Assembly: GCF_036226525.1 (NCBI RefSeq) | Contig: NZ_CP108487.1 | Span: 6,076,001 to 6,140,000, forward strand | Length of the DNA: 64,000 nucleotides | DNA from: Kribbella sp. NBC_01245 | GTDB taxonomy: Bacteria; Actinomycetota; Actinomycetes; Propionibacteriales; Kribbellaceae | Direction of reading: 5' to 3' | Shown here: in pieces, positions 9,019 to 16,924 of the stretch | How positions within the stretch are numbered: position 1 is the stretch's first letter | How the letters are laid out: each line of letters opens with the position of its first letter | Position numbers and translations under genes: made by a program | Notes under the pieces: generated by a model | What the model saw: the letters and a program-made list of their open reading frames with translations, nothing else | What the model was told of the DNA's origin: nothing | Databases searched by the model: none

Positions 9019-9360
9019 TCAGGATGCGTGGCGGGCGATCAGCACTTTCGTGCCGTGTTCTTCGAGCTGCTGTCTGATGGCCAGCGGGTTGCCGAGGACA
9101 GCGAGATGGTGGCAGCCAGGAACGACGAGTGCCGGTGTGTCGAGCTTCCTCAACTGCTCCGTCATTGCCTGGAAGGCGGCCGGCGCCGTTTCAATGCGTT
9201 CAACGAAGATGGCCGCGAGTTTGTAGCGGTGGTCCCTGGCGAAATCGACGAGGTTTTGCCGAGCGTCTGCAAGCTCATTGTCTGTCATCAGAAAATGCTC
9301 GCGAATGTAGCCGACGATCGTCGGCAAAGTCTCATCTTGAATCGCCTCGCAAGCTGTCAC
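9019..9360 (-). CDS. Resolvase N-terminal-like fragment protein, probably not catalytic
   Basis: A 113-residue protein resembling the fold of the serine-recombinase catalytic domain: GYIREH near the start, then LVDFARDHRYKLAAIFVERI, and a C-terminal core ALVVPGCHHLAVLG. The catalytic serine expected after the first strand (GYxRVS) is absent, and there is no DNA-binding domain. It starts at a GTG at 9360. Small proteins of this kind occur in actinobacterial mobile elements; the role is unknown. It points opposite to the R-M operon and the cassette that follows. Confidence 0.6.
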   Translation of the reverse strand: MTACEAIQDETLPTIVGYIREHFLMTDNELADARQNLVDFARDHRYKLAAIFVERIETAPAAFQAMTEQLRKLDTPALVVPGCHHLAVLGNPLAIRQQLEEHGTKVLIARHAS

Positions 9361-9573
9361 AGAAGCGACGTTAAAGCTTCAAGGCTGCGCGTTCAAAGCG
9401 TGTTGCACGATGTTGCTCCAAGTCGTTCCGTCGGGCGTGACCAAATGTCCCACGCCAGTCGCTGAGGATTCAAGAAGCCTGCAATTATTGGCCTCTTGAC
9501 GTGTTGCTCGGCAGCGCGGATGCTGGATGACGCCCGAGCAACCTCGGGCAAATCCCGACCATCGGAGTCAGCA

Positions 9574-9948
9574 ATGTTGCTATGGTTCCTCGGCAAAACT
9601 TCAACGCCGAATAATTCCCCCACGCTCTACCGGACGGACGAGAATTCGTACGTAATTCAAGGCTGGCGCGTCTATGACGAGGCCGTCCTTGCTCAGCTCT
9701 CGATCCCGGCCGGGGACACCGTGATTGAGATTCCTCCGCCGCTGCTGGACTACCTTCAGTTGGACGGCATGAGCACTGACGCAAGGCACCTCGTGCCGCC
9801 GATCGTCCACGTCAAGGAGAATGGGAACTACATCGTTCAGGGGCCTGAGGTTCACGACTCGCAGGTTCTGGGGCAGATGAAGGTCCCGGACCACGAGACT
9901 TGTATCCATCTGTCCAAGGCGACCGTCGCCCAGCTCGTTGGAGGTTAG
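9574..9948 (+). CDS. Hypothetical protein with an internal duplication (two QG-x-VxD repeats)
   Basis: A 124-residue protein starting at the ATG at 9574. Two homologous halves are visible. The first runs YRTDENSYVIQGWRVYDEAV and continues to a dyad of Leu/Pro residues; the second has HVKENGNYIVQGPEVHDSQV in the same register, about 55 residues later. Each half looks like a small beta-rich unit. It is followed after 4 bp by a DUF6879 gene and then a Scr1-type regulator, so it probably belongs to that cassette. I know no function for it. Confidence 0.7.
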   Translation: MLLWFLGKTSTPNNSPTLYRTDENSYVIQGWRVYDEAVLAQLSIPAGDTVIEIPPPLLDYLQLDGMSTDARHLVPPIVHVKENGNYIVQGPEVHDSQVLGQMKVPDHETCIHLSKATVAQLVGG

Positions 9949-9952
9949 ACCG

Positions 9953-10483
9953 TTGGAGCCGATCTCAGGAGACGAGCGCGACAAGTTCCTGTCGTCGTAT
10001 CGACGGGAGGCGCTCCACCTCGAAATGCGGGACATCTACGCCACCGACATCGAGCGGGACAGGTTCAGTCAATGGCTCCAGGGCGAGCCTCTGGACCCGG
10101 AGGCTGAAGCCGAGTGGTGGCGCTGGTGGTTCGAACTGATGAACGCCAACAAGAAGGCTGGCAAGACGATGCGCCGCCTCCGCATCGTGTCTGAACCCGT
10201 AACCGACTACATCCGCTTCGAGTGGCTCGACACGGCAAAGCTCGTAGAGGCGGGCGAGGAAGTCAGGTGGCTGCCGCGCCGTCAGGCAAGCACGCTTCTC
10301 CTGCCGGGTAACGACTTCTGGATGTTCGATCGGGAGACTGTGACGTTCACTCATTTCGATGGCGACGGTCATGTCCTGGACCACGAGATCACGAAGGACT
10401 CGGCGATCGTCAGCGCGTGCCTTGCCGCCTTCGAAACCGCTTGGGATCTGGCCATCCGGCACGACGAGTACAAGCCGACCTGA
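9953..10483 (+). CDS. DUF6879 family protein
   Basis: A 176-residue cytoplasmic protein with the Trp-rich DUF6879 pattern (EWWRWWFELM, then RLRIVSEPVTDYIRFEW and FWMFD). I use the TTG at 9953 because GGAGG at 9940-9944 is correctly spaced; a TTG at 9938 overlapping the previous gene is possible. In actinobacteria these genes typically sit directly before an HTH regulator of the Scr1/DUF5753 type, as here with a 3-bp gap. Such pairs are treated as toxin-antitoxin-like or developmental regulators, with no proven biochemistry for DUF6879. Confidence 0.75.
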   Translation: MEPISGDERDKFLSSYRREALHLEMRDIYATDIERDRFSQWLQGEPLDPEAEAEWWRWWFELMNANKKAGKTMRRLRIVSEPVTDYIRFEWLDTAKLVEAGEEVRWLPRRQASTLLLPGNDFWMFDRETVTFTHFDGDGHVLDHEITKDSAIVSACLAAFETAWDLAIRHDEYKPT

Positions 10484-10486
10484 CCT

Positions 10487-11332
10487 TTGACCAGCACGCC
10501 AGTCAAGCAGGCTAGGGCAGCGCTAGGAGCCCGCCTCCGAGAGCTTCGTGTGGACGCGAAGCTGACGGGGCGGGCTCTTGCTGCCCAGCATGGCTGGCAC
10601 TTCACCAAGGTCAGCAAGATCGAAAACGGCGCCACGAATCCGAGTGCCGACGACATCACCGCCTGGTGTCGTTCCTGCCATGCGGCAGACCAAGCCGCCG
10701 ACCTCATCGCGACCGCCCGGGCGATCGAGTCCATGTATGTCGAGTGGCAACGCCACATGCGCGCCGGGCTCAAGCACTCGCAGAAGGCCCCGGTGCCGCT
10801 CTACGAGCGAACCAGGCTCTTCAGGATCTACGAGAACACAGTTCTTCCGGGCCTGTTCCACACCGCCGAGTACTCCGCAGCCATCCTCAGGTTCTGGAAC
10901 GAGTTCCTGAACCTCTCCAGCGACTTAGACGAAGCAGTCGCAATCCGCATGGAGCGCCAACGGATCCTCTATGCCGGTGACCGTCGCTTTGTCGTCACCC
11001 TTGAAGAGCAGACATTGCACACCTTGGTCGGCAACCCAGACGTGATGCTCGGGCAGCTAGATCGCCTGCTGGCGGTGATGTCTCTTCCTCGCGTGAGCAT
11101 CGGGATCATTCCGGCCGGCGCCGAGCGCTATTGCCTTTCTCAGGGAAGCTTCTGGATCTTCGATGAGGATCGCGTCCAGGTCGAGGGTGTGTCTGCGGGG
11201 CTGGACATCGTCCAGCCCAGAGAGGTCGCAATACACGTCAAAGCATTCTCATTGCTACAGAAGTCAGCCGTATACGGCATCGCAGCGAGGAAGCTGCTGC
11301 AGAGGGCTGTCACTGACCTCGAGCGAGATTGA
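10487..11332 (+). CDS. Helix-turn-helix regulator, Scr1/DUF5753 type
   Basis: A 281-residue protein with an N-terminal XRE-type HTH (about residues 10-65, LRELRVDAKLTGRALAAQHG followed by KVSKIENG) and a C-terminal DUF5753 domain (LPGLFHTAEYSAAILRF, later RVSIGIIPAGAE). Scr1-like proteins act as antitoxin-like transcriptional regulators in actinomycetes. The start is a TTG 3 bp after the DUF6879 stop. A hairpin terminator begins within its stop codon, closing the cassette. Confidence 0.88.
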   Translation: MTSTPVKQARAALGARLRELRVDAKLTGRALAAQHGWHFTKVSKIENGATNPSADDITAWCRSCHAADQAADLIATARAIESMYVEWQRHMRAGLKHSQKAPVPLYERTRLFRIYENTVLPGLFHTAEYSAAILRFWNEFLNLSSDLDEAVAIRMERQRILYAGDRRFVVTLEEQTLHTLVGNPDVMLGQLDRLLAVMSLPRVSIGIIPAGAERYCLSQGSFWIFDEDRVQVEGVSAGLDIVQPREVAIHVKAFSLLQKSAVYGIAARKLLQRAVTDLERD

Positions 11333-11362
11333 CCGGCCAGCGGGTGACGATGCTGGCCGGTC
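11331..11362. terminator. Bidirectional terminator between convergent genes
   Basis: Perfect 11-bp arms (GACCGGCCAGC / GCTGGCCGGTC) around a 10-nt loop, located between the Scr1-type gene and the convergent GNAT gene. Confidence 0.8.
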
Positions 11363-11370
11363 ATCGAATC

Positions 11371-11871
11371 TCAAGAGTGTGACCGCAGGTCCATCTGAAA
11401 TAGTGCTCCGCTCATGCGGCCGGGGATGTTGCACGTTCTGACGTACTCGAATCCATGCGCAAGGTAGTAGTCGTGCAGCCGGGTGTTGGTGCTCCAACAG
11501 TTGAGTCGAACCCAGTGCTTACCTTGCGCTCGCGCTTGCTCGATCACAGCCCGCAGTAGGTCCGCGCCGTGGCCTTTGCCGTGCTCCACAACGAAGAAGC
11601 GGCTGATGTAGGTCTGAGGCTCGGCTAGCTCTTCAGGCGCCCAGAACTCCGCCTCCGGCGCGATGATCGCAAGCATTGCGACGACCCGGCCGCCAATCAG
11701 CCAACCAACGAACTGATACTCATCGAAATCTCGATCAATGTTTGCGTGCACCTGAGCCATATCAAGGCCGCCGCGATACTGGTCGGTGCCTTTGGTCGAG
11801 AGCCATTCCCCGGCTTCGTCTCGGACCTTGTGAATCAACGGACGATGCGACTCGTCAAGCTCGATCAGCAT
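11371..11871 (-). CDS. GNAT family N-acetyltransferase
   Basis: A 166-residue GNAT fold. The acetyl-CoA-binding segment is VEHGKGHGADLLRAVIEQA (a Q/RxxGxG/A-type loop, here GKGHGA), followed by WVRLNCWSTNTRLHDYYLAH and GFEYVR. It is translationally coupled to the upstream GntR gene (TGATG overlap at 11869-11873), so it is controlled with the element's repressor. The substrate is unknown; antibiotic or toxin acetylation is possible. Confidence 0.82.
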   Translation of the reverse strand: MLIELDESHRPLIHKVRDEAGEWLSTKGTDQYRGGLDMAQVHANIDRDFDEYQFVGWLIGGRVVAMLAIIAPEAEFWAPEELAEPQTYISRFFVVEHGKGHGADLLRAVIEQARAQGKHWVRLNCWSTNTRLHDYYLAHGFEYVRTCNIPGRMSGALFQMDLRSHS

Positions 11872-12596
11872 CAGGCGTCCAGGTCATAGGAGACCTCGAC
11901 ACGGTCGGCCGCCATGCGCGACACCATGTAGCGCACCGGACGATGTTTTTCGTCGTATCCAACTCGTGTATGGACCAGCAGTGGCGTGCCAGGCGCCATC
12001 ATCAGGCGCTGTACCTCTTCAGTGGTTGGCATTCGCGCGGTGAGCGTGTCATGCCACTTAGCCTGCTTGTGTCCAGTTGCCGCCAAGAGGCCGCCTTGCA
12101 CGCCAAGGTCACTCGGATTCCAGAAAAGCTCGTTTCCGTCGGTCACAAATGGCGGGAAATAGGAATCGCTTAGCTGATGCGGCTCGTCATTCACCCATCG
12201 AAGTCGATTTCGAGCCTGAATCGTGGTGCCTTCGGGGATCTCCAATGCTTTCGCGACGTGCGCCGGTGCCTGAATCGTGAGGATCTGAAGGTCATTCTTC
12301 GGTGTTCCACCCTGGGCCTTGATCGTATTAGCCCACGCGTCCCCGTCGTTGTTGTGGGCCTTCTCCCATTCAGCCATCTTCCATTCCCAGCGGCTGATCT
12401 CGCGTACGCGACGGGTCCGGCCCTGGCTGCTGGTAATCAGCCCTTCGGCCTCCAGGGCCGACAGCGCAGCCCGCACGGTGTTGCGACTTGCGCCATACCG
12501 ACCGACCAACTCCGCCTCGCTGGGCAGCGCTGACCCTGGATCGCCCAGCGAGTCTCGGATCAAGCGGGCAACCCGCTCTTGCAACGTCTCCGGCAT
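11871..12596 (-). CDS. GntR family regulator with UTRA domain, KorA/KorSA-type repressor
   Basis: A 241-residue protein with a winged-helix domain (residues 1-65, ALPSEAELVGRYGASRNTVR) and a UTRA ligand-binding domain (about 90-238, ending HRPVRYMVSRMAADRVEVSY). The start at 12596 has an AGAGGAAG ribosome site; an upstream start would run across the operator-like repeats at 12621-12676. It is divergent from the transfer operon, the position of korSA in pSAM2-like elements, where the GntR protein represses transfer and excision genes. That role is inferred from position. Confidence 0.85.
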   Translation of the reverse strand: MPETLQERVARLIRDSLGDPGSALPSEAELVGRYGASRNTVRAALSALEAEGLITSSQGRTRRVREISRWEWKMAEWEKAHNNDGDAWANTIKAQGGTPKNDLQILTIQAPAHVAKALEIPEGTTIQARNRLRWVNDEPHQLSDSYFPPFVTDGNELFWNPSDLGVQGGLLAATGHKQAKWHDTLTARMPTTEEVQRLMMAPGTPLLVHTRVGYDEKHRPVRYMVSRMAADRVEVSYDLDA

Positions 12597-12620
12597 CTCA
12601 ACTTCCTCTCGTGGCTGCTT

Positions 12621-12676
12621 GACAAGCTTATGCGGCTTGTCCCAACATGTCACTTGAACGACTTGTTCCCACAAGT
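12621..12676. promoter_or_regulatory. Two inverted repeats, probable GntR/KorA operators in a divergent promoter
   Basis: GACAAGC-N7-GCTTGTC (12621-12641) is perfect, and ACTTGT-N4-ACAAGT (12661-12676) is a second dyad sharing the ACAAG/CTTGT half-site. On the plus strand the second dyad fills the 17-bp spacer after a TTGAAC (12654-12659) -35-like box, where a bound repressor would block the transfer operon promoter. Confidence 0.65.
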
Positions 12677-12723
12677 TGGACATGAAGACCAAGACCTTTA
12701 AGCAGGGTCACGATCGACGCAGC

Positions 12724-12755
12724 GACGCCCCGGCGGATGCAACCGCCGAGGCGTC
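12724..12755 (+). promoter_or_regulatory. Hairpin in the leader of the transfer operon
   Basis: GACGCC..GGCGG-ATGCAA-CCGCC..GGCGTC forms an 11-bp stem with a 2-nt internal bulge on each side. It lies 39 bp upstream of the first gene of the operon, without a T-run. It may be an attenuator or an mRNA-stabilising element. Confidence 0.5.
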
Positions 12756-12793
12756 TGGGCTGCACCAATCCATTGCGTAGAGGAGCACAACCC

Positions 12794-13048
12794 GTGAGCA
12801 TCATCTCCCTTTCGGTCCCAGACGGCGAGAACCCGAGCGCTGCTGAATTGGTTGCTATCGAGCTGGAATGGCCGCTGATCGCGGCCGAGTTGGACCTACT
12901 GAACGCCGAAATCGCCATCCTGACGGCCGGGCCGCTGATGTCGGTTCTGGACCGCCGCCGGATCCGCCGGGCCGAGCACCGGGTACTCGCTGCCCGCCTC
13001 GAACTGGCCGACCACACGGACGCCGGTCAGGACGAGGTGGCCTCATGA
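12794..13048 (+). CDS. DUF6284 family small protein
   Basis: An 84-residue acidic helical protein with the pattern ELVAIELEWPLIAAELDLLN, which I associate with DUF6284 proteins found in actinobacterial integrative elements. It starts at the GTG at 12794 and is the first gene of the transfer operon. Its stop overlaps the next start (ATGA). Function unknown. Confidence 0.72.
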   Translation: MSIISLSVPDGENPSAAELVAIELEWPLIAAELDLLNAEIAILTAGPLMSVLDRRRIRRAEHRVLAARLELADHTDAGQDEVAS

Positions 13049-13248
13049 GCCGCCTGCCGGAGACGCGCCTCAGCGTGCGCCGCAGCCTGATCCACGACTA
13101 CGAAGCAATCGCCTACCAGCACCCCGAGACCCGTATCTGGCCCGCATGGGTGATCTGGAAGGACGGCCACCCGCTGGCCGTCAAGGAGACCTTGAGCGAA
13201 GCCCGCGAGTGGATCGCGAATGAGGTCAAGACAGGCGGCAGGCGATGA
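13045..13248 (+). CDS. Small hypothetical protein of the transfer operon
   Basis: A 67-residue protein (RIWPAWVIWKDGHPLAVKET, then SEAREWIANEV). The ATGA overlaps at both ends show it is translated as part of the operon. It has no signal peptide or membrane segment. The compact WVIWKDG hairpin suggests a small beta-sheet protein. Family not recognised. Confidence 0.72.
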   Translation: MSRLPETRLSVRRSLIHDYEAIAYQHPETRIWPAWVIWKDGHPLAVKETLSEAREWIANEVKTGGRR

Positions 13249-13493
13249 GCCGGGCGCGGGTCCGGCCAATGACGCTGGCCGAGGTGTGGATCGAGCGTCT
13301 CGGAGTCGAGGGAATCCCCGGACTCGGCACCGATCTTGAGGCGCGGTTCACGGCGCTGTTCGCATCCGTCACCACTGACATTCCCGAGGCCGGTTCGGCA
13401 CACGCCGCCGTGGCCTACAGCGACCTGCGAGAACTGGCTGGGTTCCTGGCCGACGCCCGTCTGGTCCTTCTGGGCAAGGAGAACCACTCATGA
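13245..13493 (+). CDS. Small hypothetical protein of the transfer operon
   Basis: An 82-residue protein, mostly helical (MTLAEVWIERLGVEGIPGLG ... LRELAGFLADARLVLLG), overlapping its neighbours by ATGA on both sides. No recognised family. Conservation of the overlaps argues for a real product. Confidence 0.72.
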   Translation: MSRARVRPMTLAEVWIERLGVEGIPGLGTDLEARFTALFASVTTDIPEAGSAHAAVAYSDLRELAGFLADARLVLLGKENHS

Positions 13494-14269
13494 GCACCAC
13501 CATTCGCGCCACCTACCCGGTCCCGGTCTCGGACCTGATCCCGGCCGCCCGCAAGCTCGCCGCTGACCTGGGCGAGACGCCGTCGCGGAACCGGCTGATG
13601 AAGGAACTGCGGATCGGTTCGGAGAAGGCCAAGGCGGTGCTGTCCGCGATCACCGCCGAGCCCCACCTACATGCGGTCCCGAACCCGGGCACCGATGAGC
13701 CCACCGGCCCTGCTGATGTGGACGAGCCCGAGGCGGACATCGAGGTAAAACCGCAGGTCACGCCGGACGCAGCCCCGGTTCCGGTGACAGGGCAAGCCGC
13801 GGGAACCCCCACCGTGCCGGACGCTGAGAAGTCGATGAGTTCCTGGCCGGTGCTGTTGTTGGCACTGCCCGCGTTCGTCGCGGTCTGGTCCGGCTGGGTC
13901 GGACTCGGCACTCTGACCGGGTTCGGTGTAGTGCACCCGCTGCCGGGCATCGCGGACGGGTTCTCGATCAACTCCGCCATCACGCTCCCAATCGGAGTCG
14001 AGACCTACGCCGCATTCGCACTCCGCGTCTGGCTGTCCGGCAAAGTCCCGGCATCGGCCCGCAAGTTCGCCAAGTGGTCCGCTCTAGGCGCGCTCGTGCT
14101 CGGTGCCATGGGGCAGGTCGCCTTTCATCTGCTGGAAGCGGCCGGGGTCACGTCGGCGCCGTGGCAGATCACCACCGTGGTCGCCTGCCTGCCGGTGGCT
14201 GTGCTCGGCATGGGTGCCGCGCTGGCTCACCTGATCAAAGTCCATCCCAGCGACTCGGGGGAGAGGTGA
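13490..14269 (+). CDS. DUF2637-like membrane protein with N-terminal HTH-like domain (spread-protein candidate)
   Basis: A 259-residue protein. Residues 1-60 look like a small DNA-binding helical domain (GETPSRNRLMKELRIGSEKA), followed by a Pro/Glu-rich linker. Four hydrophobic segments run from about residue 115 to 250 (WPVLLLALPAFVAVWSGWVG, ... VVACLPVAVLGMGAALAHLI). The membrane part resembles DUF2637 proteins of actinobacterial plasmids and AICEs. Position just before the TraB-like translocase suggests a role in plasmid spreading, comparable to Spd proteins. This is inferred from context. Confidence 0.68.
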   Translation: MSTTIRATYPVPVSDLIPAARKLAADLGETPSRNRLMKELRIGSEKAKAVLSAITAEPHLHAVPNPGTDEPTGPADVDEPEADIEVKPQVTPDAAPVPVTGQAAGTPTVPDAEKSMSSWPVLLLALPAFVAVWSGWVGLGTLTGFGVVHPLPGIADGFSINSAITLPIGVETYAAFALRVWLSGKVPASARKFAKWSALGALVLGAMGQVAFHLLEAAGVTSAPWQITTVVACLPVAVLGMGAALAHLIKVHPSDSGER

Positions 14270-14270
14270 C

Positions 14271-14519
14271 ATGACCGAGCACACGAAGCCTGAGCCGGTG
14301 ACGGATTTCAGCCCGAACGAGGTCGCTCACCTGATGGTCGCGCTGGTCTGGATGGGACCGGACCCGAAGGTCTTCCAGACCTGGCCACAAGACACACAAG
14401 CCGCCGTCGCCAAGGCGATGAACAACACCTATATCGAGTTGATGCCGAACGGGCAGATGGGCCTTCGCGTCGGCACCTTCCGAGTCATCAGCAAAGTCAA
14501 CGAGAGCGGGGAGAACTGA
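14271..14519 (+). CDS. Small hypothetical protein upstream of traB
   Basis: An 82-residue protein (FSPNEVAHLMVALVWMGPDP ... MNNTYIELMPNGQMGLRVGT). It lies 1 bp after the DUF2637-like gene and 1 bp before the translocase gene. Soluble, unknown function; probably co-translated with the transfer genes. Confidence 0.7.
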   Translation: MTEHTKPEPVTDFSPNEVAHLMVALVWMGPDPKVFQTWPQDTQAAVAKAMNNTYIELMPNGQMGLRVGTFRVISKVNESGEN

Positions 14520-14520
14520 C

Positions 14521-16698
14521 ATGACCGAGACCATTGAGCACGTTGCCGACCCGATCGATTTGGACGCCCGCCGTGCCCGCCGCGACGACGCACAACCGGC
14601 CGTCGACGGTTTGGCCGACCAAACCGCCGCGACGTCAGACACGGCGTACGAGGTGGCCATCGATGACGACGACGAGCGCCCCGCGCCGGGGCCGGTGCTG
14701 GTCGATTCGGCGGTGATCCCGGCCGCGCCGGTCGAGCCTGCGCGGGTACCGGTCATCCCGGTTCACCTGCGCCGGGAGAACCTGAAGGCCACCACCGCTC
14801 GTGCTGCTGGGCGTGCGAAGCACGTCACCGCGTTCCACGGAGTCCGCTCGCCGTGGTACCTGTGCAAGCTCACCGTGTTCGCCGGGCGGGGCCTGGGACG
14901 CCTTATGAGCAAGCAGATCGCCTGGTGGTGGGTCCCGAACTCCTACGCGCTCGAACAGCAAGCGGCCGACGCGAAAGAGCTGAAGGAATGGGAGAAGATC
15001 CACCGCCAGATCAAGGCCACCCGGCTGTGGCGCGGCATCGTGCTGGCCTTCCAGAACCTCGCCCTGCTGATCGGCCTGCCGATCGCCTGGGCGTCCCTGC
15101 CGGGCCTGTACCTGGCCGGTGGCATCGCAGCCGCAGTGCTCGCACTCGGGCACTACGGACGGCCACAAGGGCAGACGCTGGTGGGTACGGCGGTGGTCGC
15201 GCCGAGGTTCCGCAAGCTCAACGCTGACATCGTCCTGAGGGCCTACTACGCGGCCGGACTGGGCAACCCGAACAAGTCCGACCAGGAGGTCCGGTTCGGG
15301 TCGCAGATGTCGCGCGACGCCCGCAACACCGGGTCTCAGGTGCTCGTGGATCTCCCGTACGGCAAGGGCTGGTCCGACGTCCAAGGCGCTCGCGAGAAGA
15401 TCGCCTCCGGACTGGATGTGCACGTGAATCAGGTGTTCCTGACCCCGGACAAGACCTCCAGCCGTCGCCACATGCTGTTCGTGGCCGACCGCGATCCCCT
15501 CGCGGTGCCGGTGGGCCGCACAGACATGCTGGACTGCAAGCCGCGCTCGATCTGGCGGCCGGTGAAGTTCGGCAAGGACGAGCGCGACGCGCCGGTCTCG
15601 CTGTTCCTGATGTGGATCTCGCTGCTGGTCGGTGCGCAGCCGCGTAAGGGCAAGACGTTCGCTGCCCGCCTGGTCGCTCTGCACGCTGCGCTGGACCCAT
15701 ACGTGAAGTTGATCGTTGTCGACGGCAAGAACTCCACCGACTGGCTGAAGTTCAAGCTGGTCGCGCATCGGACAGTGTTCGGCACCCACCCGAGCCCGAA
15801 CGACGCCGACCCGATCGGCCACCTGATCGCCATCCTGGACGAGGTCCTCGACCACATCGAGAAGGTCAACACCCAGCTCGCGAGCCTGCCGGTGTCGGTG
15901 TGCCCGGAAGGCAAGCTGACCGAGGAACTCGCCAGGGATGCCCGCTACCCGGACCTGCGCGTCCTGGTGATGGTGATGGAAGAGTTTCAGGTGTACTTCG
16001 AGACCGAGGATCAGGCGGTCAACAAGGAGATCGCGGCCAAGCTGTCCCGCATTCAGGCGGTCGGCCCGTCCACTGGTGTCGTGATCTTGTCCAGCTCGCA
16101 GAAGCCTTCTGGTGTGGGTGCTGGTGACGTGGGCCGGTTGTTCAACCGGTACCGCGACAACCACGCCGTACGGTTCGCGCTCAAGTGCGGCAACCGCATC
16201 GTCTCCGAGGCTGTGTTGGGCGGTGACGCGTATGCGGAAGGGTTCGACGCGTCCGGCCTGCCGGTCGGCGACGAGTACCGAGGTGTTGGCTACCTGTACG
16301 GCGCGGCCGACGCGACCCCCACCGTGCGGACGTTCCTTGCCGACCACACCGACGCGGAAAAGATCCTCACCGCCGCACGCACGCACCGCCAGCGGCTCGG
16401 CACGCTGACCGGCACGGCGGCCGGGGAAGAGATCGAGCGCGCCACCCGCGACGTCCTCGCCGACGTGCTGGCCGTCATGAACGGCGACAGCGCCGCGCAC
16501 TGGGACACCATCGCCGGACGGCTCGCCACCCAGATGCCCGAGCAATACGAGGGCACCACGCTGGACGCGATCTCTGCCCAGGCCCGCGCGTTGAACGTGC
16601 CGAGCATCAACGTCAAGCGCGACGGCGCGGTCCGCAAGGGCGTCAAGGCCGACGACATCCGCGACGCCATCACCCGCCGCAGTGTCAACGGAGCGTAA
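14521..16698 (+). CDS. FtsK/SpoIIIE-type DNA translocase (TraB/TraSA-like conjugation protein)
   Basis: A 725-residue protein. It has an acidic N-terminus, two hydrophobic segments (about residues 180-220) for membrane anchoring, then a RecA-like ATPase with Walker A GAQPRKGKT near residue 375 and Walker B DLRVLVMVMEEFQVY near 480, and a C-terminal winged-helix-like region (after about 640). In actinomycete conjugation one such hexameric pump moves double-stranded DNA between mycelia. The C-terminal domain recognises 8-bp repeats (clt/TRS); a candidate repeat cluster lies directly downstream at 16729-16924. Confidence 0.9.
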   Translation: MTETIEHVADPIDLDARRARRDDAQPAVDGLADQTAATSDTAYEVAIDDDDERPAPGPVLVDSAVIPAAPVEPARVPVIPVHLRRENLKATTARAAGRAKHVTAFHGVRSPWYLCKLTVFAGRGLGRLMSKQIAWWWVPNSYALEQQAADAKELKEWEKIHRQIKATRLWRGIVLAFQNLALLIGLPIAWASLPGLYLAGGIAAAVLALGHYGRPQGQTLVGTAVVAPRFRKLNADIVLRAYYAAGLGNPNKSDQEVRFGSQMSRDARNTGSQVLVDLPYGKGWSDVQGAREKIASGLDVHVNQVFLTPDKTSSRRHMLFVADRDPLAVPVGRTDMLDCKPRSIWRPVKFGKDERDAPVSLFLMWISLLVGAQPRKGKTFAARLVALHAALDPYVKLIVVDGKNSTDWLKFKLVAHRTVFGTHPSPNDADPIGHLIAILDEVLDHIEKVNTQLASLPVSVCPEGKLTEELARDARYPDLRVLVMVMEEFQVYFETEDQAVNKEIAAKLSRIQAVGPSTGVVILSSSQKPSGVGAGDVGRLFNRYRDNHAVRFALKCGNRIVSEAVLGGDAYAEGFDASGLPVGDEYRGVGYLYGAADATPTVRTFLADHTDAEKILTAARTHRQRLGTLTGTAAGEEIERATRDVLADVLAVMNGDSAAHWDTIAGRLATQMPEQYEGTTLDAISAQARALNVPSINVKRDGAVRKGVKADDIRDAITRRSVNGA

Positions 16699-16728
16699 CC
16701 AACCCGCCAGGGGTGGCGGGACGAGGTA

Positions 16729-16924
16729 GGTAGCGGCCCTGCCGCTACTGGTAGCGCCACCGCTACCCGTCCCGCTACCCCGCAATACCCACCTGACCAG
16801 GCCGTATATCCGCAGGTAGCGGGTCGCGGCCGTGGCTCCTCACGCCCAAAAACAGCCCAACGGAGGCCAACCGTGCTCACCACCGCCGCTACCGCTATCC
16901 ACACCGCCGCTACCCAAGGTAGCG
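16729..16924. repeat. Cluster of GGTAGCG / CGCTACC repeats, candidate clt (TraB recognition) or iteron region
   Basis: Eight exact copies of GGTAGCG in either orientation (16729, 16750, 16761, 16773, 16815, 16887, 16908, 16918) plus two one-base variants (CGCTACT at 16743 and CGCTATC at 16893) lie within 196 bp. The region starts 30 bp after the translocase stop and runs into the start of the next gene. The unit length and position match the short direct repeats bound by TraB proteins in Streptomyces plasmids. Confidence 0.65.

Noticed and set aside
14635..16785. Long minus-strand open frame (over 700 codons) opposite the translocase gene
   Set aside because: It is antisense to a gene with clear Walker motifs, is rich in Arg/Gly/Val shadow composition and shows no domain; typical of high-GC coding DNA.
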